Shown here: piece by piece, positions 44,707-55,586 of the stretch | How the letters are laid out: each line of letters begins with the position of its first letter | Position numbering within the stretch: position 1 is the stretch's first letter | Source of the DNA: Bacillota bacterium | GTDB taxonomy: Bacteria > Bacillota > Dethiobacteria > Dethiobacterales > Dethiobacteraceae | Assembly (NCBI GenBank): GCA_018725565.1 | Contig: QLUR01000004.1 | Coordinates: forward strand, 1-64,000 | Length of the DNA: 64,000 bases | Direction: 5' to 3' | Made by a program: the position numbers and the translations under genes | The notes under the pieces: model-generated | What the model was told of the DNA's origin: nothing | Seen by the model: only the letters and a program-made list of their open reading frames with translations | Databases searched by the model: none

Positions 44707-45444
44707 GTGGACAAACAACAACTGCTCTACGAAGGCAAGGCCAAAAAGGTTTATGCCACGGCAGACCCCGACCTGTTGGTGGTGGAGTACAAAGATGACG
44801 CCACAGCCTTTAACGGCCTGAAAAGAGGGCAAATAGCAGATAAGGGCCTCATGAACAACCAGATTGCTGCCCACTTCTTCCGGGTGCTGGCCGGGAACGG
44901 GGTTCCCAGCCATTTTGTGCGGGTGCTTTCCGGCCGGGAGATGCTGGTGAAGCGGCTCTCCATTTTGCCGGTGGAAGTGGTAGTACGTTATATTGCCGCC
45001 GGGAGCTTAAGCAAGCGCCTTGGTCTGGCCGAGGGGACTCCGTTACCTTCGCCGGTGCTGGAGTTTTACTACAAAAAAGACGAACTGGGTGATCCGCTGG
45101 TCAATGAGTACCATATCAGGGTCCTGGGGTTGGCTGCCCCGCAGCAGGTGGCGGAAATTTCCGGGCAGGCCCTGCAGGTGGGTAAGCTGCTGACCGCCTA
45201 CCTGCGGGAGAAGGCAATTGTCCTGGTGGACTTTAAACTGGAGTTTGGCCTGTTTCACGGCCAGGTGCTGCTAGGGGATGAGATTTCGCCGGATACCTGC
45301 CGCTTCTGGGACGCTGTTTCAGGGGAAAAGCTGGACAAGGATCGCTTCCGGCGCGATCTTGGCGGTGTCGGCGAAGCTTACGCTGAGGTGCTGAGACGGC
45401 TGACGGGAGGTGAGCCTGAACGTAATGTGGAAAGCAACAATTAA
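44707..45444 (+). CDS. purC: SAICAR synthetase
   Basis: PurC joins CAIR and aspartate with ATP. The 245-residue protein has [13 protein letters not shown] at the start, the conserved [15 protein letters not shown] near 95 and the [27 protein letters not shown] stretch split around residues 178-200. The start is GTG 4 bases after the previous stop. Its 3' end overlaps purS by 20 bases. Confidence 0.96.
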   Translation: MDKQQLLYEGKAKKVYATADPDLLVVEYKDDATAFNGLKRGQIADKGLMNNQIAAHFFRVLAGNGVPSHFVRVLSGREMLVKRLSILPVEVVVRYIAAGSLSKRLGLAEGTPLPSPVLEFYYKKDELGDPLVNEYHIRVLGLAAPQQVAEISGQALQVGKLLTAYLREKAIVLVDFKLEFGLFHGQVLLGDEISPDTCRFWDAVSGEKLDKDRFRRDLGGVGEAYAEVLRRLTGGEPERNVESNN

Positions 45445-45673
45445 GGTAATGTTGAAGAAAAGCGTTCTTGACCCGCAGGGGCAGGCCGTACAAAAGGCGC
45501 TCCACGCTCTTGGCTACCAAAATGTGCCTGACGTGCGGATCGGCAAATACCTGGAAGTAAAAGTCGCCTTAGCTGACCGCGAAAGCGCGGCGGCGCAAGT
45601 ACGCGAGATGTGCGAAAGACTGCTGGCCAACATGGTGATTGAAGACTACACCTTTGAACTGACGGAGGCATAA
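45425..45673 (+). CDS. purS: FGAM synthase subunit PurS
   Basis: PurS is the small structural subunit bridging PurQ and PurL in the three-part FGAM synthase. The 82-residue protein ([47 protein letters not shown]) has the full PurS length. ATG at 45425 was chosen; a GTG at 45410 lies in the GGGAGGTG ribosome site itself. It overlaps purC and is 3 bases from purQ. Confidence 0.95.
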   Translation: MWKATIKVMLKKSVLDPQGQAVQKALHALGYQNVPDVRIGKYLEVKVALADRESAAAQVREMCERLLANMVIEDYTFELTEA

Positions 45674-45676
45674 GAC

Positions 45677-46375
45677 ATGAAATTTGGGGTGGTTGTCTTC
45701 CCCGGGTCTAACTGTGACCTGGATGCTTACCATGTTATCCGCGACGTGTTGAAAAAACCGGTGGAATATCTCTGGCACCAGGAGGAAAGTGTCAGCGGTT
45801 TTGACTGTCTCGTCCTGCCAGGTGGTTTTTCCTACGGCGATTATTTGCGCTGCGGCGCCATCGCCCGTTTCTCGCCGGTAATGAGCGCCGTGGTGGAGAT
45901 GGCCTCCCGCGGTGGCTTGGTCTTAGGTATATGCAACGGCTTTCAGATTTTGCTGGAGGCCGGCTTGCTGCCCGGCGCCCTGTACCGTAACACCAGTTTG
46001 CAGTTCCGCTGCCAGTTTACCCATCTGGTGACGGAAAACAGGTCCACACCATTTACCGGACTGCTGGAACCGGGCCGGGTCCTGAAAATTCCCATCGCTC
46101 ACGGTGAGGGGAACTATTGCGTTGACCCGGAAACGTTAAGAGACATGCAGGAGCGGGGACAAATTGTCTTCCGTTACGCTACGCCGGAAGGGGAAACAAC
46201 GCCTGAAGCCAACCCCAACGGCTCAATGTGGAATATAGCCGGTGTCTGCAACGAGAGGAAAAACGTCCTTGGGCTGATGCCGCACCCGGAACGGGCCGGG
46301 GAAGCGGCGCTGGGCTCGACGGACGGCCTGGTTATCTTTCAGTCTATTATCAGGCACTGGGAGGACAGCAGATGA
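45677..46375 (+). CDS. purQ: FGAM synthase glutaminase subunit PurQ
   Basis: PurQ releases ammonia from glutamine for PurL. The 232-residue class I amidotransferase has [19 protein letters not shown] at the start, the nucleophile Cys in [16 protein letters not shown] near residue 85, and [12 protein letters not shown] near 205 with the catalytic His/Glu pair. Its stop overlaps the purL ATG (ATGA). Confidence 0.96.
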   Translation: MKFGVVVFPGSNCDLDAYHVIRDVLKKPVEYLWHQEESVSGFDCLVLPGGFSYGDYLRCGAIARFSPVMSAVVEMASRGGLVLGICNGFQILLEAGLLPGALYRNTSLQFRCQFTHLVTENRSTPFTGLLEPGRVLKIPIAHGEGNYCVDPETLRDMQERGQIVFRYATPEGETTPEANPNGSMWNIAGVCNERKNVLGLMPHPERAGEAALGSTDGLVIFQSIIRHWEDSR

Positions 46376-48557
46376 AAGCAGGCATCTGGCGCGATCTTGG
46401 ATTAAAAGACAGTGAATACGAAATGATTGTTGCTTTGCTTGGCCGCGAGCCAAACTTTGTGGAGCTTGGCATGTACAGCGTGATGTGGTCTGAGCATTGT
46501 TCCTACAAAAATTCCAGGGAAGTGCTGCGCTCCTTCCCGACCAAGGGGGAACGGGTGCTGCAGGGCCCTGGCGAGAACGCCGGTATCGTCGCTATCGGCG
46601 ACGGCCTGGCTGTCTGCTTTAAGATAGAATCTCACAATCACCCCTCGGCCATTGAACCGTACCAGGGGGCGGCCACCGGAGTAGGGGGCATCATCCGCGA
46701 CATCTTTACCATGGGGGCCAGGCCTATTGCCCTGTTGAACTCGTTACGCTTCGGGCCGCTCTCTGACCTGCGCGTGCGTTACACGATGGGCGGCGTGGTG
46801 GCCGGCATCGCCGGCTACGGCAACTGTATCGGCATCCCTACTGTGGGAGGCGAGGTTTATTTCGACCGCTGCTATCAGGGGAACCCACTTGTTAACGCCA
46901 TGTGCGTAGGCTTGCTGGAAGTAGATAAAATAAAGCGGGGCAGGGCTGCCGGTGTTGGCAATGCCGTAATCCTAGTCGGGGCCCGCACCGGCCGCGACGG
47001 TATTCACGGGGTGACATTCGCCTCTGAGGAGCTGACTGCAGCCTCGGAAGAAAAAAGGCCAGCCGTGCAGGTGGGCGACCCCTTCATGGAGAAACTGTTG
47101 CTGGAGGCGTGCCTCGAACTGATTGACAATAATGACCTTGTCGGTATCCAGGACCTGGGTGGTGCTGGTCTGACCTGCGCTGCTTCGGAGATGGCCAGCC
47201 GGGCCGGCACCGGGATGGAAATTGAGTTGGACCAGGTCCCCCGCCGCGAGACAGGGATGAGTGCTTACGAAATAATGCTTTCCGAGTCACAGGAACGCAT
47301 GCTGCTGGTAGTGGAGCCGGCCAAAGAGGAACGGGTGCACAGCGTGTTCCGGCGCTGGGGGCTTGATGCCACCACCATCGGCTACGTCACGGCAGACGGG
47401 ACCTTGCGCGTCCGTTTCGGCGGCGAGGTAGTGGCCGAGGTGCCGGCCAGGAGCCTGGCGGAAGATGCGCCCTCCTATTGCCCCGAGTACCGGGAGCCGG
47501 CTTACCGGCAGGCGGCGCTGCAGCTGGATTTGAGCGGCGTTCCCGATGTGACGGATCCTGCCGCCGCGCTGGGCGCCCTGCTTGCTTCTCCCAATATTGC
47601 CAGCAAGGAGTGGGTCTGGCGCCAGTACGACCACATGGTACGGACGTGTACCGTGGTGCTGCCCGGCTCGGATGCTGCGGTGCTGCGCCTGCGCGGAACG
47701 GGCAAGGGCCTGGCCATGACTTGTGACTGCAACTCCCGTTATGCCTATCTGGACCCGTACACCGGCGGGAAAATCGCGGTGGCCGAGGCGGCCCGCAACT
47801 TGGTCTGCAGCGGCGCGGAGCCGCTGGCCGTGACCGACTGCCTGAATTTCGGCAACCCGGAAAAGCCGGAAATCTTTTGGCAGTTCCGTGAAGTTGTGGC
47901 CGGGATGAGTGAGGCCTGCCGCGCGCTTGGCACCCCGGTTACCGGCGGCAATGTTTCCTTCTATAACGAAACTAACGGCGAGGCTGTCTACCCCACGCCG
48001 ACTGTCGGCATGGTGGGGCTGCTCGACGACATAGAGCTGCGCTGTACCCAGGACTTTAAAGAGACAGGCGACCTGATTGTTCTCCTCGGTGAAACGCTGC
48101 CTGAGCTTGGCGGCAGCGAGTACCTGGCGGTGCTGCATAACCAGGTGTGCGGCCATCCGCCGGGATTGGACCTTGAAAAAGAGCTGGCTCTGCAAAAAAC
48201 AGTTCTTGCCGCTATCCGCCGCGGGCTTATTGCCTCTGCTCACGACCTGTCGGAAGGAGGGCTGGCAGTGGCTCTTGCCGAAAGTTGCTTCGGGAAGTGC
48301 CTCGGTGCTTCGATAACCGTTAGCTCCTCAGGGCTGCGTATGGATCAGTTGCTCTTTGGCGAAAGCCAGTCGCGGGTGCTGCTTTCCCTGCCGGAAGGAA
48401 ACCTTGCCGCCCTGCGGGCCCTTGCCGCCGCAAACGCGTTGCCGCTGCAGGTACTCGGCCGCGTCGGCGGGGAGAGGTTGCAGATTACTGTTGACAGCCG
48501 GCTGCTGGTTGACCTGCCGGTTACAGTGCTGCGCGAGAAATGGCAGGAGGCGATAGC

Positions 48558-48573
<16 letters not shown>
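46372..48573 (+). CDS. purL: FGAM synthase large subunit PurL
   Basis: PurL converts FGAR to FGAM with ATP and ammonia from PurQ. The 733-residue short form fits the PurS/PurQ-dependent class (not the 1300-residue fused type). Motifs include [12 protein letters not shown] near 35, [24 protein letters not shown] near 80-103 and [10 protein letters not shown] near 525. The frame is open upstream, but the ATG at 46372 follows GGGAGGAC and overlaps the purQ stop. Confidence 0.96.
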
Positions 48574-50016
<1,443 letters not shown>

Positions 50017-50033
<17 letters not shown>

Positions 50034-51045
50034 ACAGGCCGGCGTCGACATCGCTGCCGGCAACGAGGCCGTGACACTGATGAAGAGCGCGGTGCGGAGC
50101 ACTTTCCGGCCGGAGGTGCTGGCCGACATCGGCGGCTTCGGGGGACTGTTCGCCCTGAACACCGCGAAATACAGGGAACCGGTGCTGGTAGCCGGAGCGG
50201 ACGGCGTCGGCACGAAACTGAAAATCGCTTTTTTAACGGATAAACACGATACAATCGGTCAGGACGCCGTAGCCATGTGCGTCAACGATATCATTGTCCA
50301 GGGAGCTGAGCCGCTTTTTTTCCTGGACTACCTGGCAGTGGATGCTCTTGACCCGGAGAAGGTAGCCACAATTGTCGGCGGCATCGCCGCCGGATGCCGA
50401 CTGGCCGGCTGCGCACTGCTCGGAGGCGAAACGGCCGAGATGCCGGGATTTTACGCGCCGGGTGAATATGACTTGGCCGGCTTTGCCGTAGGCGTGGCGG
50501 AACGCGCTCAAGTAGTTGACGGGACAGGGGTCCGGGCCGGCGATGTGCTGATCGGGCTCCCTGCCTCCGGGCTGCACAGCAATGGCTATTCCCTGGCGCG
50601 CCACGTTTTTCTGACGCAGGCCGGCTGGACGGTAGAGCGCTTTGTGCCGGAGTTAGGCCGGACGCTGGGGGAGGAGCTGCTGGAGCCGACCAGGATTTAT
50701 GCCCGTCCGGTGCTGGCTGTATTGTCCGGGGTGCCTGTCCGCGGGATGGCCCATATCACCGGCGGCGGCCTGGCGGAAAACCTGCCGCGTTGCCTGCCTG
50801 CCGGGCTTGGGGCTGTTCTTAAACGCTCGGCTTGGGAGGTACCGCCGGTGTTTTCGCTGTTGCAGTCACTGGGTAAAGTGGATGAACAGGAGATGCTGCG
50901 CACTTTTAACATGGGGTTGGGCCTGATTCTGGCAGTGCCGGCAACTGAAGCCGACAAAGCCTCGCACCTCCTGCGTGAAGCCGGAGAAAGGCCGCTCGTA
51001 GTCGGGGAAGTGGTGCCTGGTGCGGGAGTCAGTTTCAGAGATTGA
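50017..51045 (+). CDS. purM: AIR synthetase
   Basis: PurM closes the imidazole ring of FGAM with ATP to give AIR. The 342-residue protein starts [17 protein letters not shown] and has [15 protein letters not shown] near 60, [14 protein letters not shown] near 128 and [16 protein letters not shown] near 240. The frame is open far upstream, but the GTG at 50017 with GGGGGGTG ahead gives the family N-terminus. It overlaps the purF end by 17 bases. Confidence 0.95.
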
Positions 51046-51059
51046 GGGGAGAGAGTCCT

Positions 51060-51674
51060 TTGTTGAAGCGAATTGCCGTGCTGGCATCAGGCCGCGGCAG
51101 CAACCTGCAGGCCATCATTGACGCCATAGAGAGCGGCACGATGCAAAACGTCGCCGTGGCGCTGGTGGTAAGCGACAGGAAAAATGCCTATGCCCTGGAG
51201 CGTGCCAGGCAGAAAAATATTCTTACCGCCTACTTTAATTCGCGGCTGTTCATCTCCCGCGAGGAGTATGACAGGGAACTCGTGGCTTACCTCGAAGAAC
51301 AACAGATAGATTTAGTGGTGCTGGCCGGCTTTATGCGCCTGCTCACCCCCTATTTTGTCCTCGCTTTCCAGGGCAGGATTTTAAATATCCATCCCTCGCT
51401 GCTGCCTGCTTTTCCCGGAATGAACGGCGTGGCCGATGCACTGGCCTGGGGCGTAAAAGTTACCGGATGTACCGTCCATTTTGTTGACGAAGGCCTGGAC
51501 ACGGGACCCATCATTCTGCAGGAGGCATTGCCGGTTGCCCGGGATGACACGGTGGAAACCCTGCACCAGCGTATTCACGCCCTGGAGCACAGGCTTTACC
51601 CGCTGGCCATCAGTCTATGGGCCGAGGGCAGGCTGAAAATAGAGGGAAGAAGGTGTCTCATTGATGAAGAATAA
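51060..51674 (+). CDS. purN: GAR transformylase (formyl-THF dependent)
   Basis: PurN formylates GAR using 10-formyltetrahydrofolate. The 204-residue protein begins with RIAVLASGRGSNLQAIIDAI and has the catalytic NIHPSLLPAFPGMNGVADAL near residue 107 (Asn-His) and Asp in VDEGLDTGPII near 145. Two adjacent TTG codons can serve as start; the first (51060), 8 bases after GGGGAG, was chosen. Its end overlaps purH by 11 bases. Confidence 0.94.
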   Translation: MLKRIAVLASGRGSNLQAIIDAIESGTMQNVAVALVVSDRKNAYALERARQKNILTAYFNSRLFISREEYDRELVAYLEEQQIDLVVLAGFMRLLTPYFVLAFQGRILNIHPSLLPAFPGMNGVADALAWGVKVTGCTVHFVDEGLDTGPIILQEALPVARDDTVETLHQRIHALEHRLYPLAISLWAEGRLKIEGRRCLIDEE

Positions 51675-53205
51675 ACTGGCGCTGCTATCCGTTTCGGACA
51701 AAACCGGCCTTGTTGATTTTGCCAAAGGTTTGATCAGACAAGGCTATGCAATTATTTCCACGGGTGGTACTAAAAAAACATTGCTGGAGGCCGCCCTGCC
51801 GGTTATGAGCGTCTCGGAGGTGACCGGATTTCCGGAAATCCTGGACGGCCGTGTCAAAACGCTGCACCCGCTGATTCACGGCGGGATTCTGGCCCGCCGC
51901 GACCTGGAAGAGCACCGGCAGCAACTGGCCGCGCATGGTATCGGTGCCATCGACCTGGTGGCTGTAAACCTGTACCCATTTGCGCAAACGGTGAGCAAAC
52001 CGGCGGTAACCCTAGAGGAAGCGATTGAAAACATTGATATCGGCGGCCCGGCCATGGTCCGGGCGGCAGCTAAAAACTACCGGCACGTAGCGGTAGTGGT
52101 CAACCCTGCGCGCTACCCGGAACTCCTGGCCGAGCTGGAGCAGCGCGGGACTTTACGCGAAGAGACGCGTTTTGCCCTTGCCGTGGAGGCGTTTGCTCAC
52201 ACAGCGGAATATGATACAATGATCAGCGGTTGGCTGCAGCGGCAGTTGAGCGGCGCCCCGCTTTTTCCGCAAACCTTGCTGCTGCCCTTTACTCTGCAGC
52301 AGGCGCTGCGCTACGGGGAGAATCCGCAGCAGGCGGCCGCCTTTTACCGGGAAGCCGCCCCGCTGCCCGGCAGTATCGCTGCCGCCCGCCAGTTGCACGG
52401 CCGCGAGCTGTCTTTCAACAACCTGAACGACTTAAACGCCGCCTGGGAGCTAGTGCAGGAATTTGAGGAACCGGCGGCAGTGGCGGTCAAACACGCCAAC
52501 CCCTGCGGCGTGGCTGTGGGCCGGGATCTCCATGCGGCGTACATGTCGGCCTTTGACTCTGACCCTGTTTCCATCTTTGGCGGTATCGTAGCCGTCAACC
52601 GGAAGCTGGATGCCCGCACAGCCCGGCAGATGAGCGAAATTTTCCTGGAAGTAATTATCGCTCCGGAATACGAGCCGGAGGCGCTGGATATTCTGACCGC
52701 TAAAAAAGACCTGCGCCTGCTTCAAGCGCCGCTTGACTTCTCCCGCCAGCCCCTGGACTACAAAAAAGTCTCCGGCGGGCTCCTGGTCCAGGAGGCGGAC
52801 AATCAACCGGTCGGTTCAGCCGGCTGGAAGCCGGTCAGCAAAGCATTGCCTGACAGCAGAATCCTGGCCGGCATGGTCTTCGCCATGAAGGTTGTCAAGC
52901 ACGTCAAGTCAAACGCTATTGTCCTGGCAAAGGACGGTCAGACGGTCGGTATCGGCGCCGGGCAGATGAACCGCGTCGGCGCGGCCCGCATCGCGCTGGC
53001 CCAGGCCGGGGAAAAGGCCCGCGGAGCTGTACTAGCTTCCGATGCCTTCTTCCCGTTCCGTGACACTGTTGATGAGGCGGCAGCAGCCGGGGTGGCCGGC
53101 ATCGTCCAGCCTGGCGGATCCCTGAAAGATCAGGAATCGATAGCTGCTGCTGATGAATACGGCTTGGTTATGGTGATGACCGGCAGACGGTTTTTTAAAC
53201 ATTAG
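51664..53205 (+). CDS. purH: Bifunctional AICAR transformylase / IMP cyclohydrolase
   Basis: PurH performs the last two steps to IMP. The 513-residue protein has the IMP cyclohydrolase half at the N-terminus (ALLSVSDKTGLVDFAKGL, GRVKTLHPLIHGGIL) and the AICAR transformylase half from about 200 (RYGENPQQAAAFY, AVKHANPCGVAVG with the catalytic Lys-His, SDAFFPFRDTVDEAA). The ATG at 51664 was preferred over the TTG directly before it. Confidence 0.95.
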   Translation: MKNKLALLSVSDKTGLVDFAKGLIRQGYAIISTGGTKKTLLEAALPVMSVSEVTGFPEILDGRVKTLHPLIHGGILARRDLEEHRQQLAAHGIGAIDLVAVNLYPFAQTVSKPAVTLEEAIENIDIGGPAMVRAAAKNYRHVAVVVNPARYPELLAELEQRGTLREETRFALAVEAFAHTAEYDTMISGWLQRQLSGAPLFPQTLLLPFTLQQALRYGENPQQAAAFYREAAPLPGSIAAARQLHGRELSFNNLNDLNAAWELVQEFEEPAAVAVKHANPCGVAVGRDLHAAYMSAFDSDPVSIFGGIVAVNRKLDARTARQMSEIFLEVIIAPEYEPEALDILTAKKDLRLLQAPLDFSRQPLDYKKVSGGLLVQEADNQPVGSAGWKPVSKALPDSRILAGMVFAMKVVKHVKSNAIVLAKDGQTVGIGAGQMNRVGAARIALAQAGEKARGAVLASDAFFPFRDTVDEAAAAGVAGIVQPGGSLKDQESIAAADEYGLVMVMTGRRFFKH

Positions 53206-53217
53206 GAGGGAAGTTTT

Positions 53218-54522
53218 GTGCGTATCATGATCATCGGCAGCGGCGGCCGCGAGCATGCTCTGGCCTGGAAACTAAGCCTGAGTTCCTGGGTGCAAAAAAT
53301 CTACTGTATCCCCGGCAATCCCGGCATTGCGCAGGTAGCCAAATGTCTGCCGGCAAACATTGAGGACTCTGACAGACTGATTCATCTCGCGGTGCAAAAT
53401 GAAGTGGACTTAGTGGTGATAGGGCCGGAGACACCGCTGGCTGCCGGCCTGGTTGATGACCTTACCGCTGCCGGAGTGCTCGCTTTTGGACCGGGCAAGG
53501 CTGCCGCGCAACTGGAAAGCAGCAAGGTCTTTGCCAAGCAGCTGATGGAGAGGTACCAGATCCCGACCGCTGCCGGCAGTGCCTTTACCGGTTCTGCCGC
53601 TGCCCTCGCGGAAATAGAAAAAAGGGGTACTCCTATAGTAGTCAAGGCAGACGGCCTGGCGGCAGGCAAGGGGGTAGTCGTGGCCGCCACCAGGGAAGAA
53701 GCGGCACAGGCAGTGCGCCGGATTATGGACGAACGCGCCTTCGGGGAGGCCGGCAAAAAGGTGCTGCTTGAAGAATACCTGGTGGGAGAGGAAGTCTCCG
53801 TCCTCAGCTTCACCGATGGGGAGACCATCATCCCGATGGCCTCCGCTCAAGACCACAAAGCCGTCTTTGACGGGGATGACGGCCCTAACACCGGCGGCAT
53901 GGGGGCTATCTCCCCGGCGCCGCAGCTGACGCCGGAGCTGCTTTCTGCAGTGCAGGAAGAGGTTCTGGTACCCACCATCCGCGCCCTGCGCCGTGAAGGT
54001 ATCGTTTTCCGCGGCGTACTCTACGCCGGGCTGATGATCACGGCCGACGGCCCAAAAGTGCTGGAATTCAATGTGCGTTTCGGCGACCCGGAGTGCCAGG
54101 TAATCCTGCCCCGCTTAAAGAGCGACCTCGGAAAAATAATGCTTGCCACCATTAACGGCAACCTCAGCGAAAAGGAATTGCGCTGGCACAACTACCACAC
54201 CGCCTGCGTGGTGATGGCTTCCGGCGGCTATCCCGGACCTTACGAAAAGAATCATGTTATTGCTGGCCTGGAGCAGGCGGCAAGCATGCAGGATACCTTA
54301 GTCTTTCACGCCGGTACGGCGCTCCAGGAAGGCAACATCGTAACTAACGGCGGCCGCGTCCTCTCCGTGACGGCCTGGGGCGCCACCCTGCCGGCGGCTC
54401 TGGACAAGACTTACGCCGCCTGCCGGTCCATCTCTTTTGACGGCGCCCACTACCGCAAAGACATCGGTCACCGTGCCCTGCGCCACATTAAGGAATCATA
54501 TGACATTTCTTTTATGCACTAA
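53218..54522 (+). CDS. purD: GAR synthetase
   Basis: PurD joins phosphoribosylamine and glycine with ATP. The 434-residue ATP-grasp protein starts MRIMIIGSGGREHALAWKL and has IVVKADGLAAGKGVVVA near 135, AQDHKAVFDGDDGPNTGGMG near 210 and LEFNVRFGDPECQ near 280. Start GTG behind TTAGGAGGG. It is the last gene of the 14.8-kb purine operon; its stop lies inside a direct repeat. Confidence 0.95.
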   Translation: MRIMIIGSGGREHALAWKLSLSSWVQKIYCIPGNPGIAQVAKCLPANIEDSDRLIHLAVQNEVDLVVIGPETPLAAGLVDDLTAAGVLAFGPGKAAAQLESSKVFAKQLMERYQIPTAAGSAFTGSAAALAEIEKRGTPIVVKADGLAAGKGVVVAATREEAAQAVRRIMDERAFGEAGKKVLLEEYLVGEEVSVLSFTDGETIIPMASAQDHKAVFDGDDGPNTGGMGAISPAPQLTPELLSAVQEEVLVPTIRALRREGIVFRGVLYAGLMITADGPKVLEFNVRFGDPECQVILPRLKSDLGKIMLATINGNLSEKELRWHNYHTACVVMASGGYPGPYEKNHVIAGLEQAASMQDTLVFHAGTALQEGNIVTNGGRVLSVTAWGATLPAALDKTYAACRSISFDGAHYRKDIGHRALRHIKESYDISFMH

Positions 54523-54556
54523 GCGTATAATCATTAAATACTAAGCGTATAATCAT
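54518..54556 (+). repeat. 17-bp direct repeat carrying twin TATAAT boxes
   Basis: ACTAAGCGTATAATCAT occurs at 54518-54534 and again at 54540-54556, 22 bases apart, each with a perfect TATAAT. The first copy contains the purD stop. The repeat may provide tandem promoters for the GerMN gene. Confidence 0.7.
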
Positions 54557-54579
54557 AAAAAATACGAGGGGGTATTAAC

Positions 54580-55110
54580 GTGAACAAGCGGCTCATCCCG
54601 ATGCTGCTGATTGCCATGACCCTGGCAACCGGCTGTCCGCGCCGTCAGGCGCAGCCGCTGCAGCCGCCAGCCCCGCCAGCTCCGCCTGAGTATTCCGTTG
54701 CTGTTTACTATGGCGACCGGGAGGCGGAATTCCTGATCCCTGAGCAGCGGAAAATAACGGTGCCGGCAGGACAAACGCTCCTTTCATTGGCTGCCGCTGA
54801 ACTGCTGCTTGACCCGCAGACCCCCGACGCCGTGCGCCTGATCCCGCCGGAAACAGAAATCCTCGGCGTAAGTGCGGAAAACAAGATTATAACAGTAAAC
54901 TTCAATGAAAAGCTGCGTGACAACTTTGCGGGCGGCTCCTCCAGCGAAGGACTGCTCATTTACAGCGTTGTCAATACCCTTACCGGGATTGAAGGGTACC
55001 AGAATTATACGGTCCGCTTCCTGCTCAACGGTGAAACATTTGAAAGTATCGGCGGCCACATTTCCGCCGAGGAACTGTTTGAGCGCAACGAAACGCTGAT
55101 CAGAAAATGA
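54580..55110 (+). CDS. GerMN-domain lipoprotein
   Basis: A 176-residue protein with a lipoprotein signal (RLIPMLLIAMTLATGC, Cys19), a Pro/Gln-rich linker, and a GerMN domain from about 40 to 170 (SLAAAELLLDPQT, ENKIITVNFNEKL, YSVVNTLTGIEGYQNYTVRFLLNG). GerMN domains occur in the germination protein GerM and other cell-envelope lipoproteins, with a suggested role in peptidoglycan-associated complexes. Start GTG behind GAGGGGGT. Only one GerMN copy, unlike the double one in GerM. Confidence 0.88.
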   Translation: MNKRLIPMLLIAMTLATGCPRRQAQPLQPPAPPAPPEYSVAVYYGDREAEFLIPEQRKITVPAGQTLLSLAAAELLLDPQTPDAVRLIPPETEILGVSAENKIITVNFNEKLRDNFAGGSSSEGLLIYSVVNTLTGIEGYQNYTVRFLLNGETFESIGGHISAEELFERNETLIRK

Positions 55111-55480
55111 TTCTTCCCGCAGCGCAGCGCTCGCTTACGGCGGACACAAAGACCGCGCCAGTGCCGCCATGACGCTGGCGGCGCTGTACGGGGCATGGGG
55201 AGCGGGATAAGGCTGGGGAGTATTTCAACAGAACGCGGTACCGGGAGCAGGACAGCGTCAAGGTATATCAGGTATTTATGCGCGTCAGGACACAGACGGC
55301 CTTCAGCGGTTATTTTTTGAAACTTTTTAAAAATGGCAGGATTCTGTTTTTTATTGCCGAAGTAAACATCACAGTATTATATTAACAATTACACTAGCAA
55401 GCTGCAAATGCAAGCATATTTTGGCATTTCCGCTTTAACTGTACATGCCGAACTGGTGAAAATTAAGCTGTGGGGGTGAT
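55111..55480. other. Non-coding stretch upstream of the first SLH esterase
   Basis: No convincing gene. It contains an inverted repeat AGTGCCGCCA/TGGCGGCGCT (about 55160-55186), possibly a terminator for the GerMN gene without a T-run, then an open segment reading AGEYFNRTRYREQDSVKV that may be a gene scrap. From about 55310 it is AT-rich, with GGCAGGATT at 55335-55343 embedded in T-runs. That block is repeated, with about 70 percent match by eye, upstream of the second SLH esterase. Confidence 0.5.
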
Positions 55481-55570
55481 ATGAAAGGAAACTTTCATGG
55501 GGCCGCAAGAGCCGGGCAAAGCGGCATCCTCGCATTATGCTTCGGGATTACAGGAAGTATATGTAAGTAA
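55481..55570 (+). other. Leader segment: hairpin and 29-codon ORF before the first SLH esterase
   Basis: GGGGGTGAT is followed by an ATG opening a 29-codon frame (MKGNFHGAARAGQSG start, ending ICK). The same bases form a perfect stem ATGAAAG-GAAA-CTTTCAT with a GNRA loop (55481-55498), followed by GCCGC/GCGGC. Either a leader peptide or a structured 5' UTR. Confidence 0.4.
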
Positions 55571-55586
55571 ATGGGGAGGACAAGTC

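Noticed and set aside
55472-55560. Cyclic-di-GMP-I riboswitch before the first SLH esterase
   Set aside because: A GNRA hairpin is present, but the conserved GGGACGCAAAGCC-type core and second stem of that class are not.
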